NCBI GenBank assembly: GCA_000708835.1
Contig: DF237859.1
Span: 1 to 24,183, forward strand
Reading direction: 5' to 3'
From: Klebsormidium nitens
Lineage: Eukaryota; Streptophyta; Klebsormidiophyceae; Klebsormidiales; Klebsormidiaceae
DNA length: 24,183 nucleotides
The position numbers were made by a program, and so were the translations under genes. This document shows, in pieces, positions 1 to 8,668 of this stretch (position 1 is its first letter; the number at the start of each line of letters is the position of its first letter). A model generated the notes under the pieces. It was not told where the DNA came from. It did no database searches and saw nothing but the letters and a program-made list of their open reading frames with translations.

Positions 1-302
1 TCGCATCGACATAAGACCTCATGACAGAATTCTGCATGGTGCTTGCGGGTTGCTTGGTCAGCTGCATCAAGCTCCCCGCGTGCGCGATCAGGCGTGCGTC
101 GACCAGCTCCCCCATGAGGATTGTCAGATTGGGAGCGCAGGTAGTCGAGGACTGCGCACGGTACTTGGAGAGCGAGCTAACCTGGTCGCACAGCATGACG
201 CCCAGGTTCCTGGGAAGAGGTCTACGGTCCCAATGGAGATCACGGCAGCGGCCTCTTTGAAGGGCGCCTCCATGACCTCCTCTTCCAAGATCTGCAGCAA
301 GG
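1..302 (-). pseudogene. NOP58-like snoRNP core protein pseudogene fragment
   Basis: NOP58 is a core protein of box C/D snoRNPs in the nucleolus, where it helps guide rRNA 2'-O-methylation. Read right to left, the minus strand gives pieces of the Nop domain in family order but in different frames. An ILEEEV...SIGT stretch lies at about 300-215. LCDQVSSLSKYRAQ lies at about 195-150. An LDYLR piece is one frame off. APNLTILMGELVDARLIAHA and then LTKQPASTMQ lie at about 135-35. LCDQV...EYRAQ and APNLT.LVGELVGARLIAHAGSL are hallmarks of NOP58 rather than NOP56. At least two frameshifts and a small deletion before APNLT show decay. Homology stops after PASTMQ, where ILGAEKALFRAL is expected, either at an old exon boundary or a breakpoint. 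The fragment reaches the left edge, so its true extent is unknown. I infer a dead copy and cannot tell whether it was processed. Confidence 0.72.
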
Positions 303-2008
303 GAGGTGGGAGAACCGTCAGATGCGCCGCACAAGAGTCTGACATCTGCTGTATACGAAATAAAATCGAGCTTTGACCTGCCATGCAAAACACTTGAGCT
401 AGTTCACAGTGAGATTTACCAAGCCAGTTGATTGTCGCTTGAGCAATCCCATTGGATTGAACAGAATATGCCATAGAAACAAGCCGACAGGCACCAAAAA
501 GGCTGACTGAATCATGTAGACGCGAAGACAAACCATTTAGGAAACGATATATAATAAAAGTGAGAGAAGTTAAGAAGAAGCAGCGAAGAGCTCGAAGATG
601 AGAGCTGCAATAGCAAAGCACATGGGCTCCTCAACGAAGATAAAAGAATAGTGTGTAGCAAACGCACCTTTCTGATTACAGCTTACCTCTATTCCATTCA
701 ATCCTTCAGCGTGTGCGATTGTCAATGTAGATTTTTAACTTGCTCGGATTATATTCAATGACTCTCACATCCTTCTGCTAGTCACGAAGTACAGAGGATT
801 GGAGTACAACATGCAAAATGTTATGCGTACATGTTGTAATCCCGGCAACAGGCACGAAAGGCCAAGTTTTTGTCAACAAGGGGTTCTGCTGTGACGTCGT
901 GCTAGAAGCTGACCTGCATGGCACCAGTCCCCCTCAACATGAATTCCCCTGAGGAGATGAAGAAAAGTAGACCGTGTGATGTTAGGGACCTGTGAAGATG
1001 TCCTTCTCTTCCCTGTCAATTCTGCTCATTCTGCAGGAGAATGCACAGAGGAACCATTATCAGCAATCTTTGCCAATCGTGTTCAGTAAGAAGATGGCTG
1101 TGCCAGATTGTTGCGTGGCCGCTTGCTGTGGGATGGTCTGATCAGGATTTTCAGCAGATCCTCACACTGCCTTCAAAGATGTTTGCATCTCCAAAAACAT
1201 CTCAAGCCTAAGTGACTGTATCGCCCTTGTTTGAAGATTGGGCCAAGTTTTGAGCTTCTTCACCGGGCCTTCTTGCAGCATAATCCAAATGAGCAGAACT
1301 CTGACCAAGCGGAAGCAACTCTGTGATCTCTCCCCCAACTCTTTTGATGGCCTGAGCTGCAACATGCAAGCTTAGCAAAGTTGAACACCTTTGAAAAGCT
1401 TCCTTTTTTGATACGTGCATTTTGCTGTGCAAAACTGCTCAACATTCCTAATGATTTCCACCCAATGAATGGCTGGCTCCACCATGTCCAGGCGCTAGCC
1501 CGCACAAAAGGAAATGAGAGGCATATTGCCGGTATCAAATGCCTTAGAGCAATCCGCTGGCTTTGAATGCGCCATGCCACTGCATACCTTTCGTGAATTT
1601 GCCATGAAAGTCAGACACGCCATTCTTCTGGAGAGACTCATCAGTGTTCATGACAATGACATTGAGAGACCTTCGGAAGAGGGAGAGAAATCAGCAGACG
1701 AGAAATGTGCTCGGAACCCTAATCTGGAGCGTTACCAGTAAGTAATATGTTGCATTCAATCACAGATTGAAACGAGTTTCATGCAGCCTGTGGAACCACT
1801 TGCCATGACGTAATGCACCGGTCATGTCACCGGCCATTAATTGGTCTGGGGGTTTTTATATTTGTATTTTTTATATTTGTATTCAAGAGAAACTCCAGCG
1901 CTTCAGGCACCACATGCACATGCCGCCACTCGGCTGAGACAAGCGTTTAAAATCTTCCCACACTCTGGCGGACTGCCAATTGTGGAGAAGATCGAGGGTA
2001 CCTAAGGC
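303..2008. other. Intergenic stretch with no supportable gene
   Basis: No recognisable protein or RNA gene is visible. One weak candidate exon lies at 1514-1740 on the plus strand. It is open, of mixed charged composition, and ends in a GTAAGT donor-like hexamer at 1738-1743, but it matches no family I know. A short AT-rich tandem repeat (two units of TTTTTATATTTGTA) lies at about 1853-1882, just before the left end of the retroelement. Other open frames here are short, overlapping and of uneven composition. Confidence 0.5.
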
Positions 2009-3442
2009 TATAAAGCAGCAACAGCCAGGTTCAATTGCAAGACATTCCAATCATATGTTTTGCTAATGATCCTTCTCGTGTATGCCGTCCGAGATAAACC
2101 GTTCTGCACTCCCGTCCACCATCAATGATTATCCGTTGAATAAGCATGAGAACAGAATAGAGTGTTTGGCAAAGGAAGGTGGACAGGTTGAATGAAAGTT
2201 GACAGCCCTTTCATGCATGCCTACCTTTTCTTTCACTCTTTGGATGTATGGCATAAATGCAACATGAGATTGGTATGACATTTGGATGTGGGTTGCTATC
2301 AATTTGTATTGATTGATGCAATTAATCATTTAGAAGGTCTGGCCTACCGTCTAAGATGTTATTGCTGTCTTTATGTTTTGTCCGGATTGGATGAATGACA
2401 TCCGGGACCACTACTGTAGAACTAATCTAATCTGCCTATAGAACTATGGAAAGGGCTCCCAAGGGGCTATGTTCTAGGGGCTGGGCCAGACCAAACTCAA
2501 AGCATACCAAGAAAAGCCGGAATATTCTCTGAAAGCTATCATGTAGCAATCCAAGCACTGTGATTTAAACACCTGGGTGAAAGATATGCAATTTTGGATG
2601 AGTTTTCCAGTTTTTCGGAGAGCTTCAGCGTTGATCAAAATGCCGTGCCTGGAGGGTGTTGTATCATACCTGGGGGGGAAGAGAAGCACTTGGTCAGTCT
2701 TTTGCCTGCACAGGGTCTTCAGGGACGAAGCCAATCAGTAGAATAGAGGTCTTCTGTAGATGCGGGCCTCTCACAGGCCAAGAGAATGCACTCAAGTCGT
2801 TTCAAGGCTTGGCCCAGCCCCTTTCGAATGCTAGTTGTCTCGTGCTTCGTCTTGCTGTTCGCTGAATGCCAAAGTGTCTTTGCTAGAAGGTCCGTGCTTT
2901 CTGTGGCGCGAGAAGGGCTTTCTGCTGTGCGAAGCAATTTTGAAATGAGGAGCAAGCTCCGGGCATCGTCAGCTTTTGCCCTTGGGCGATGAGTTTGGAG
3001 TCGAACGTTGAAGTGTCTGACTTGGCAAACTCTGAGTGGCTGAAAGTCTACCGAAGCGTTCTGACCGTTCGATTCGATTTGTGAATTAAGTTGACCGAAG
3101 TGTAGGGTTTAACGTACGTACGCCGGGCGTGCTGACGTCATGCGGTGGTGAGGCGGCCGCGGCGTTGCCGGGCGCGTGCGCCGCGCTGTTCGCACCCGAT
3201 GCGCCCGCGAGAGCGGCTGAGTTGCCGCCGGCGGAGGTGTCCTGGGGGGATTTCTTGTTGCGGCGCGTGGCTACACCGTCTGCCTTGGCAGTCTTGGCAA
3301 TCAGAGCGGAAAGCCCTGGAGAGCGGCAAGAGTTTGAGTTTTACACCCAATGTATTAACCCCTGTTTTTGAGGTGTGTCCAGTTGCATTAGAAACCTCGC
3401 ACGCTTGTGCAAGGCGGTGAAAAATAGAAGATACACTCCGAG
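2009..3442 (-). repeat. Left direct repeat (pseudo-LTR, 3' copy)
   Basis: This copy aligns to 8669-10102 at a constant offset of 6660 bases, apart from two compensating one-base indels. From about 2009 to 2648 the copies differ at about 16 positions, nearly all transitions. From 2649 to 3429 they are identical. The match ends after CTCCGAG at 3442. The repeat holds short open frames on both strands that are the same in both copies. None looks like a real protein; the Ala-rich plus-strand frame at 3129-3371 follows from a local GC-rich patch. Confidence 0.93.
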
Positions 3443-3524
3443 GGTCAAGTGTGCTTGGTTTCTAATGGCCCGCCACCACCCGTTCCGTGGTTGAGTGTCA
3501 ACCCGGAACCCATCAGATAACTAC

Positions 3525-4094
3525 TTACGTCCCGTAGCCTTTTGTGAGCGCTCCAAGGATTTCCGAGGTAATCAGGTTGTTACGCTCGCACGAGTGTAAC
3601 AATCTGATGACGTCCTTAGTTGTTTTGAAGTGCGAACCGGTGTGTTTGCCGGTCGACGGTTTGTTAGCCATGTTGTCAGACTTGCTGAGCCACCTGACGT
3701 TATCGATTGTATAATGTCGTAGTGGGTCTTTGCGATCCAATTGGAATTGAGAAGATGCCTCTAACGGCCAGAGTGGTAACGCTCCGAGGATCAGGTCTGT
3801 GACGTAAGCAAAGGCGAAGAAAGCATATTTATCTCTTTGGCTAGAGATTTTGCCTTTTGGTAGGTAAAACCCTTTCCAACCGAACGTGAGGCGGGTGGTG
3901 GCATAAGCGGGATCAAAATGAGTACGATTAATTAAAGAGTCCCATTTCTCGTAAACCGGGTGGTCAGTGTTTTTGACCACTTCTGACCTGCCGTTTTTGT
4001 ATGTCCGGAGATTCAGGGGACATGAATTATAAACCGGAGACACGTATTTCAGCAGGCAGGCATCTAATTCTGTGAGTCCGTTTTGAACAAACAT
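3525..4094 (-). CDS. HNH-like nuclease-domain protein (third ORF of the retroelement)
   Basis: Intact 189-residue frame with an ATG start at 4094 and a TAA stop. It begins 52 nt after the stop of the upstream CCCH ORF, so it looks like part of the same element. Residues about 45-58 read HPVYEKWDSLINRT, then a GWKGF piece (72-76) and an aromatic FFAFAYVTDL segment (92-101). Residues 119-145 carry L-D-R-x-D, a Tyr eight residues after the Arg, I-D-N-V-R-W and a trailing S-D-N-x-x-N-K. This succession matches a broad HNH-like family of phage and mobile-element proteins (HP.Y..W...R...LDR.D...Y...N.RW...N). In that family an Arg often replaces the usual His of the D-H pair, so catalysis cannot be asserted. 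Inferred role: DNA nicking or DNA binding for the element. I know of no HNH-type endonuclease ORF in Penelope-like elements. Confidence 0.65.
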   Translation of the reverse strand: MFVQNGLTELDACLLKYVSPVYNSCPLNLRTYKNGRSEVVKNTDHPVYEKWDSLINRTHFDPAYATTRLTFGWKGFYLPKGKISSQRDKYAFFAFAYVTDLILGALPLWPLEASSQFQLDRKDPLRHYTIDNVRWLSKSDNMANKPSTGKHTGSHFKTTKDVIRLLHSCERNNLITSEILGALTKGYGT

Positions 4095-4146
4095 TACAAA
4101 TTGTGAAATGAGCGGAACCGTGGGGTTTTTAAAAGTCGGGTTGTAG

Positions 4147-6285
4147 CTAAACCGTGCGATGAGGTTGCATTAGTTGGGGGGGTAGGCTATCGTGCTGTGA
4201 TAGCCCCCCGTCAGCAGCGAGGTTAAGATCTGGGTTAGCCACCGTTGTAACGGCACGTGTGGCTGATTGAGAGAGGAAGAGTTTTTTGAACCGTTTAGGT
4301 GCGTTTTTGAGAACTGATGCCCGGGGTGGGCATGCGCCGCCTGGTGGGAGACTGACAACATTGGACGCGTGTTCCACGTTTCCATTTAAAGCAAATGACG
4401 GGTCAATCGGAAAGGACATATAACAGGTGATAAAGAAGCTATGCTCGGAATTATTCTCTGTCATACCTAATGATTGCAGAGTGGGGACTTCTGCGGAAAA
4501 GCGAGTGGTGGGCCGATTTGTAAAAAGATTCAGAAAAGTGTGCCCTCCGTCTAGTTCCTTTGGACGGCGATACATTATTGACGTGATGACCAGAAGTCCT
4601 TCGAGAGCTTTCTCCGAAGGCTGAGAGGCATTGAGATCAATGAGCTGCCTTGTCTTTGAAGTAACTCCGAACACGTGCGAGTAGAAAGAATCAAGGAGTG
4701 GAGAGTTACTTTCGTTCTCTTGACGGAGAGTGGTGTTCTCCGCCTGGATGGAGCCCATGGCCGTCTGGAGCGTCCGCATTTCGTCGTTCTTGGAGTCCTG
4801 GGCCTTTTGGAGGTTGGTGACGTCTGCTTGGAGCGCCTGGGTTAGGAGGGAAAGGCGGAGAAGTTCGTCTTCCTGTCCGCGTTTGGTGCTTTGTTGGGCC
4901 AGGGTTTGGAAGTTAACCGCTGGGTTATTGTCGAGGTTTGAGTTGGCCGGCGGGGGGATCCCTTCAGGTGGGTTAGGGCCCTGGGGTGCCGTTGGAGGAG
5001 TGTTTTCCGTAGCCGCCGGAACTGCCGGATTTCCGGTGTTGTTTTGCGGGTTCGGGGCTGGTTCCAGGGCGAGTTCGTTACGGGGTTTGGGGAGGGTTTC
5101 CTTTCCGGTTCCGGATTCTGCGACTTCGTTATCTCCGTACGTTCCGGGGGTAGTTTTAACCTGAGACTGCCATTCCTTGTGTCGTGCGAAGGCTTTGGAT
5201 TGCCTAACCGCCTCACGTGCTTTTGCGTGACCGAGTAGGCACCGGCTGTCAAAGGAGCACTTTTCCTTTGGCGTGTGGAAGGCAGGGCATGGTCGTTCGT
5301 GCTTGGGGGCGTGGGAAAATTTGCACTTGGGTTCGGTGCAGGGTTTATCCTGAGCTGTGTTGACACATAGCTGCGTGAACTCCCCTTGGACGGTTGTGAA
5401 ATAGGGCATCACCGACTGCCGTAGGACGGTCGCTTTGGCGGCGGGTTTCTCGTACGGTGTAGTAACCGGGGGGCGCGTTCCGCTGCTCCGTGGATTCTGC
5501 TGACGGGGGGCGTGCCGGATTGGACCGCCGGAGGGTGCTTCCGGTTTGGGTCTTGCCGTCTCGTTGACGGGCTGCCGGTCGCCGTTCCACTGTGGGCCTG
5601 TGTTTCTCTGTGGGGGTGCGAACTGCTGGGGATAAGCCTGTCGTGGTTGCAGGGGGGGGAAGTCGTTGTTTGCAGGGCCTCGGGCTGGGTAGAGCTCGAC
5701 TCGTGCGTTTGGGGGGGGAGTCGTGTTCCGGTTCCAGTTTGGCGGTCCGTTGGTACCGCTGGGAGGTCCTGTAACGTTTCCGGTTTGCCAGTTGGGATTC
5801 GGGTTCCAGCGGGGAGGTTCCGTGTCCCACTGGCTGTTCGGCCGACCGTAACCGCCGTTTGGGGGATTCGGTTGCGGAGGGTTCTGGAAGGTTTGTGGGG
5901 GTGCGGAGTGTGTCTGACCGGGAGGTGGGTACTGGTGAGGCGGGGGTCCGTTTGGTTGATACGCCTGGGGAGCAGTCGGGGCGTACTGCTGCGGGGCCGG
6001 GGCGTTCTGCGGGGGAGGTGTTGACTGGGGGTACGGTTGAACCTGTGGCGCCGCATATGACGTCACGGCGTACGTGGCAGGCTGGGGGGGTGCTGGAGCC
6101 GGAGGTGGAGGAAGGAAGGCCGTTTGCGCCGCGGGTGTCGGAGCTGCCGTCGGTTGCGCGTAGAGGTAGGGCGGAGCCGTTGGAGGTGGGGCCGCCGGTG
6201 GTTGTGCAGGCAGCTGCGTCGGTTGTGGTGGAAGTGCTGTCGTCATCACGGCATACGCGGGGGCGCCGTATGGGTACGTATACAT
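4147..6285 (-). CDS. Proline-rich CCCH zinc-finger, coiled-coil protein (Gag-like ORF)
   Basis: Intact frame; the first ATG is at 6285 (712 residues), although it is open a few codons further upstream to 6306. The start lies 23 nt after the RT stop. Residues 1-290 are very rich in Pro, Gln, Asn, Ala and Tyr and look disordered. Two CCCH fingers follow at about 307-353: C-x8-C-x4-C-x3-H, then C-x9-C-x5-C-x3-H, in a Lys/His-rich setting. A second Pro/Asn-rich linker leads to a heptad-like coiled coil at about 470-530. The C-terminal 180 residues may be folded and match nothing I recognise. CCCH fingers usually bind single-stranded RNA, and coiled coils drive oligomerisation, so a Gag-like RNA-packaging role is a fair inference. 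Its G-rich template strand creates many false open frames on the plus strand. Confidence 0.75.
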   Translation of the reverse strand: MYTYPYGAPAYAVMTTALPPQPTQLPAQPPAAPPPTAPPYLYAQPTAAPTPAAQTAFLPPPPAPAPPQPATYAVTSYAAPQVQPYPQSTPPPQNAPAPQQYAPTAPQAYQPNGPPPHQYPPPGQTHSAPPQTFQNPPQPNPPNGGYGRPNSQWDTEPPRWNPNPNWQTGNVTGPPSGTNGPPNWNRNTTPPPNARVELYPARGPANNDFPPLQPRQAYPQQFAPPQRNTGPQWNGDRQPVNETARPKPEAPSGGPIRHAPRQQNPRSSGTRPPVTTPYEKPAAKATVLRQSVMPYFTTVQGEFTQLCVNTAQDKPCTEPKCKFSHAPKHERPCPAFHTPKEKCSFDSRCLLGHAKAREAVRQSKAFARHKEWQSQVKTTPGTYGDNEVAESGTGKETLPKPRNELALEPAPNPQNNTGNPAVPAATENTPPTAPQGPNPPEGIPPPANSNLDNNPAVNFQTLAQQSTKRGQEDELLRLSLLTQALQADVTNLQKAQDSKNDEMRTLQTAMGSIQAENTTLRQENESNSPLLDSFYSHVFGVTSKTRQLIDLNASQPSEKALEGLLVITSIMYRRPKELDGGHTFLNLFTNRPTTRFSAEVPTLQSLGMTENNSEHSFFITCYMSFPIDPSFALNGNVEHASNVVSLPPGGACPPRASVLKNAPKRFKKLFLSQSATRAVTTVANPDLNLAADGGLSQHDSLPPQLMQPHRTV

Positions 6286-6308
6286 GCTGCCTGTAATCAA
6301 GTACAAGG

Positions 6309-8416
6309 TTAGCTGTCCCGGAGCTTTTGATCAAGTGTGAATTTAAAGATGAGTTCCAGGTCCTTTTTGTTTCCCATTAGTCGCGGGTTGTAGACTTGGG
6401 TGTTAAGGAACCTGGAAAAGGTAGTGCAGAGTTCCTGCCTGGGGTAGTTTTTGTGTTTGATTAGGTAGGCTGCCACGTCACCGACGTTGTCGAAGAAGCC
6501 TTCCGAATGAGTGTTTAGTCTGAACAGTCTGACGATTTCTCCGTAAAAAGAAGAGACCGACTGTGCAGTACTAGCATTCGAAGTAATATCTGGAAAGCGG
6601 TTGACAAAGAATTCGTAGTCATTCCTCTTGTCATGGAGGGTGACGTGGACTTCCCCTTGGAGATCGACAAAGATCAGGGTGTCCAGGAGTTTGCATTCGA
6701 GCAGGCGATTTGGATGAGGTTTGACTTTGTTAGGCACCAGTTTGATGCCGGTGCTTTCAGGGTAAATGTCCTGGTACATTCGTTGAAAGTATTCTGCGTT
6801 TGTAATTCCGAAGTCATCCATAGCGAAAGATTAAATACTGTAACGAGTGCCAGGGGTATTTTTCGACCCACTTACGCTCGTGTGCATGACATGTCAGGTT
6901 GGCAAGGAAACCGCTAGAGTGTCCTCCCTGTGGGATGCCATTTATCTGGTGGAAGATTGCGTTTCCAAGGGAAACGTATGAATTTCGCACCAGAAAGTCG
7001 AGGATGTTAAGGATGTTCTGAATTGGATACACCGTGCCTTCGCTACAGTGTTCCTTTTCACTGGGAAGAGTTTTGGTCGTGGGGTCCAGTCCTGATTCAG
7101 TACTGAACCAGGTGCTATCGTCTATTTTGTTTCCTAGGACTGTGGTACCTATGGCTATGAAGAAAGAATCGGCTCCAGCAATGGAAGCAGCCCTAGATTT
7201 CTCCGCGAAGTTGCTCTATAACATTGGATTGGTCCATTGTTTGGTACATGGAGTCGATGTCCGATGATACCATGTGGACGAGGTGTTCAGGGAGGGAGAG
7301 GATGATGTCTAGACTGTTCTCTACAATCCAATACTTACGAATTTTGGTGGTGCGAAACTCTTCTGCGTGAAAGTCTCTTAAGGTGCGCATAACCAGAGAG
7401 AGGGCTTGCGTGAGGATCCTTTGTGGAACTGCCAGGACTGAGCGGTGAGTGGCCGCGACTGGTCTCCATCCTATTGGTGTTTTGTGTGGTTTAGGAAGGG
7501 TGTAAAAGTATGGAAGCTCGCTGGTTTCTTCCTGGAATAATGTATTCAAGTGCGTGTGATGAACAAGACATGAGATTTGGTCGAGCAGCTTGGTAACAAG
7601 TTCATCCCGTGAGAGGGTGAGTCGTTGATACTCAGGAGCTTTGTGCAGGGTGATTACACATTGCTTAATATAAAGATTCTTGCAGACTACGAAGTGATTT
7701 CCTCTGCATTTGTCGGCTGGAAGAATGACATATTTGTCAAGAAAGGTCTCTAGTTCCGCCTGGTGGTCGGAAAGCTTGCCGGGAGCTGGAAATAAGAGTT
7801 TTTCGAGGTTGATTTCCCCGATTTCATTCTGACGTAACATTTTCTGTACATGGTCATTAAAGCTTCGAAGGAGTTTGGAGGCCCAGCGATGGCTGTCTGG
7901 GTTTCGTTTTCTTTCAGTGAGTTCACGAAGGGCTGTTTCAAGTACTTGGGAAGCAAGTTTGGGATCCCCGTTGGTGGTTTTCCGGAACATGGGTCCCCTT
8001 TTAAGTCTATCTAGAATGATGGGATTAGAGATCAAGGCATCGAGGTTACCGCTTGCCAGATGGCCTTGGAAGCGTGTCTCTGCAGTGTGTTCCTTCTGAC
8101 AATGACAAGCGATAGTGAAGTCTTCAAACCTGGGAATAATTTCATTGATCCATGTGTCAAAGTCAACTCCGTCCAGAGTTGCTTTGTATTGAGATTGACT
8201 GAGCTTTTGTGGTGGCTCAGGATAGAGCCACCGGATCTGAAGGTTCTCATACGGATTTATATATTCAAGCTCGGCTTTCAGCTTTCTGAGGTCAATTAGG
8301 TTAAATTACTGATTGACGAAGGGAATCAACAGCCAGGGTGAATTAAGATCGGTTGGTTTCCGATCTGGATTGTAATAAAGCAGTTTATCTCTTTGAGTAC
8401 AGTGAAACTTTTCCAT
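6309..8416 (-). pseudogene. Penelope-like reverse transcriptase, interrupted
   Basis: About 700 codons from ATG at 8416 to TAA at 6309. Visible in order: a short N-terminal region (SPWLLIPFVNQ, stop, FNLIDLRKL), the FQGHL.SGNLDALISNP block (about codons 114-131), PADK (233-236), LPKPHKTPIGWRP (307-319), motif A SSDIDSMY (384-391), motif B NGIPQGGHSSGFLAN, motif C (R)Y-x-DD, and a thumb with DKRNDYEF and NRFPDITSN. These are Penelope-class RT features. The lesions are an in-frame TAA at 8306-8308, a +1 shift near 7195 just before a TAG, and a +1 shift at 6814-6830 inside the catalytic YxDD motif. TAA is used as a real stop by this frame and by the HNH-like frame, so a changed code is unlikely. 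No GIY-YIG domain follows the thumb. It is either a decayed copy or an intact gene with base-calling errors. Confidence 0.85.
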
Positions 8417-8668
8417 GATATAACCATTAATCAGTCAGTAATTTTGAGGCCTGCACTGACCTGTGATTGCAGACTGAAGCCAGCAGAGAGGGATTGGAGG
8501 CCTCTTTCACAGAAAGGCTCTCTCGAAGACACCCAGTAGCTTGGTGTCTTCTTGGCGGTAGAAGGTCAGTTCAGGGTCCAGAGTAGAATTGAGAGGAAGT
8601 TGGGCCTGAGACTATCTGGGAATGAGCAGAAGCAACAGGCAGTTAGTTTCTGTCTGTTGAAAGAAGAA
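8417..8668 (-). other. Leader between the 5' direct repeat and the RT start
   Basis: This 252-base unique stretch separates the pseudo-LTR from the RT start codon at 8416. In the RT frame a TGA lies about eight codons upstream of that ATG, which supports the start chosen. It contains no other recognisable feature. The short open frames across it on both strands (for example 8552-8788) run into the repeat and look incidental. Confidence 0.5.

Noticed and set aside
1514-1741. Possible host exon with a GTAAGT donor
   Set aside because: A single donor-like hexamer is weak evidence; there is no convincing acceptor, partner exon or family match.
3129-3371. Ala-rich 80-residue plus-strand frame, repeated at 9789-10031
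   Set aside because: It lies in a CpG-rich patch that favours open frames. Both copies are identical because the repeat is identical, not because of selection.
3602-3640. CTGATGA core of a possible hammerhead ribozyme
   Set aside because: It lies inside the HNH-like coding frame on the opposite strand and lacks the following GAAA and supporting stems.
4730-6296. Several plus-strand frames opposite the CCCH ORF (for example 5512-6024 and 5859-6296) and minus-strand frames 5345-6334, 5409-6056
   Set aside because: They are shadows of the proline-codon-rich 712-codon frame, with skewed Gly/Arg/Val or Pro/Thr/Arg composition and no motif.
8306-8308. Alternative genetic code with TAA as sense codon
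   Set aside because: The RT itself and the HNH-like frame both end in TAA where the proteins should end, so TAA acts as a stop here.
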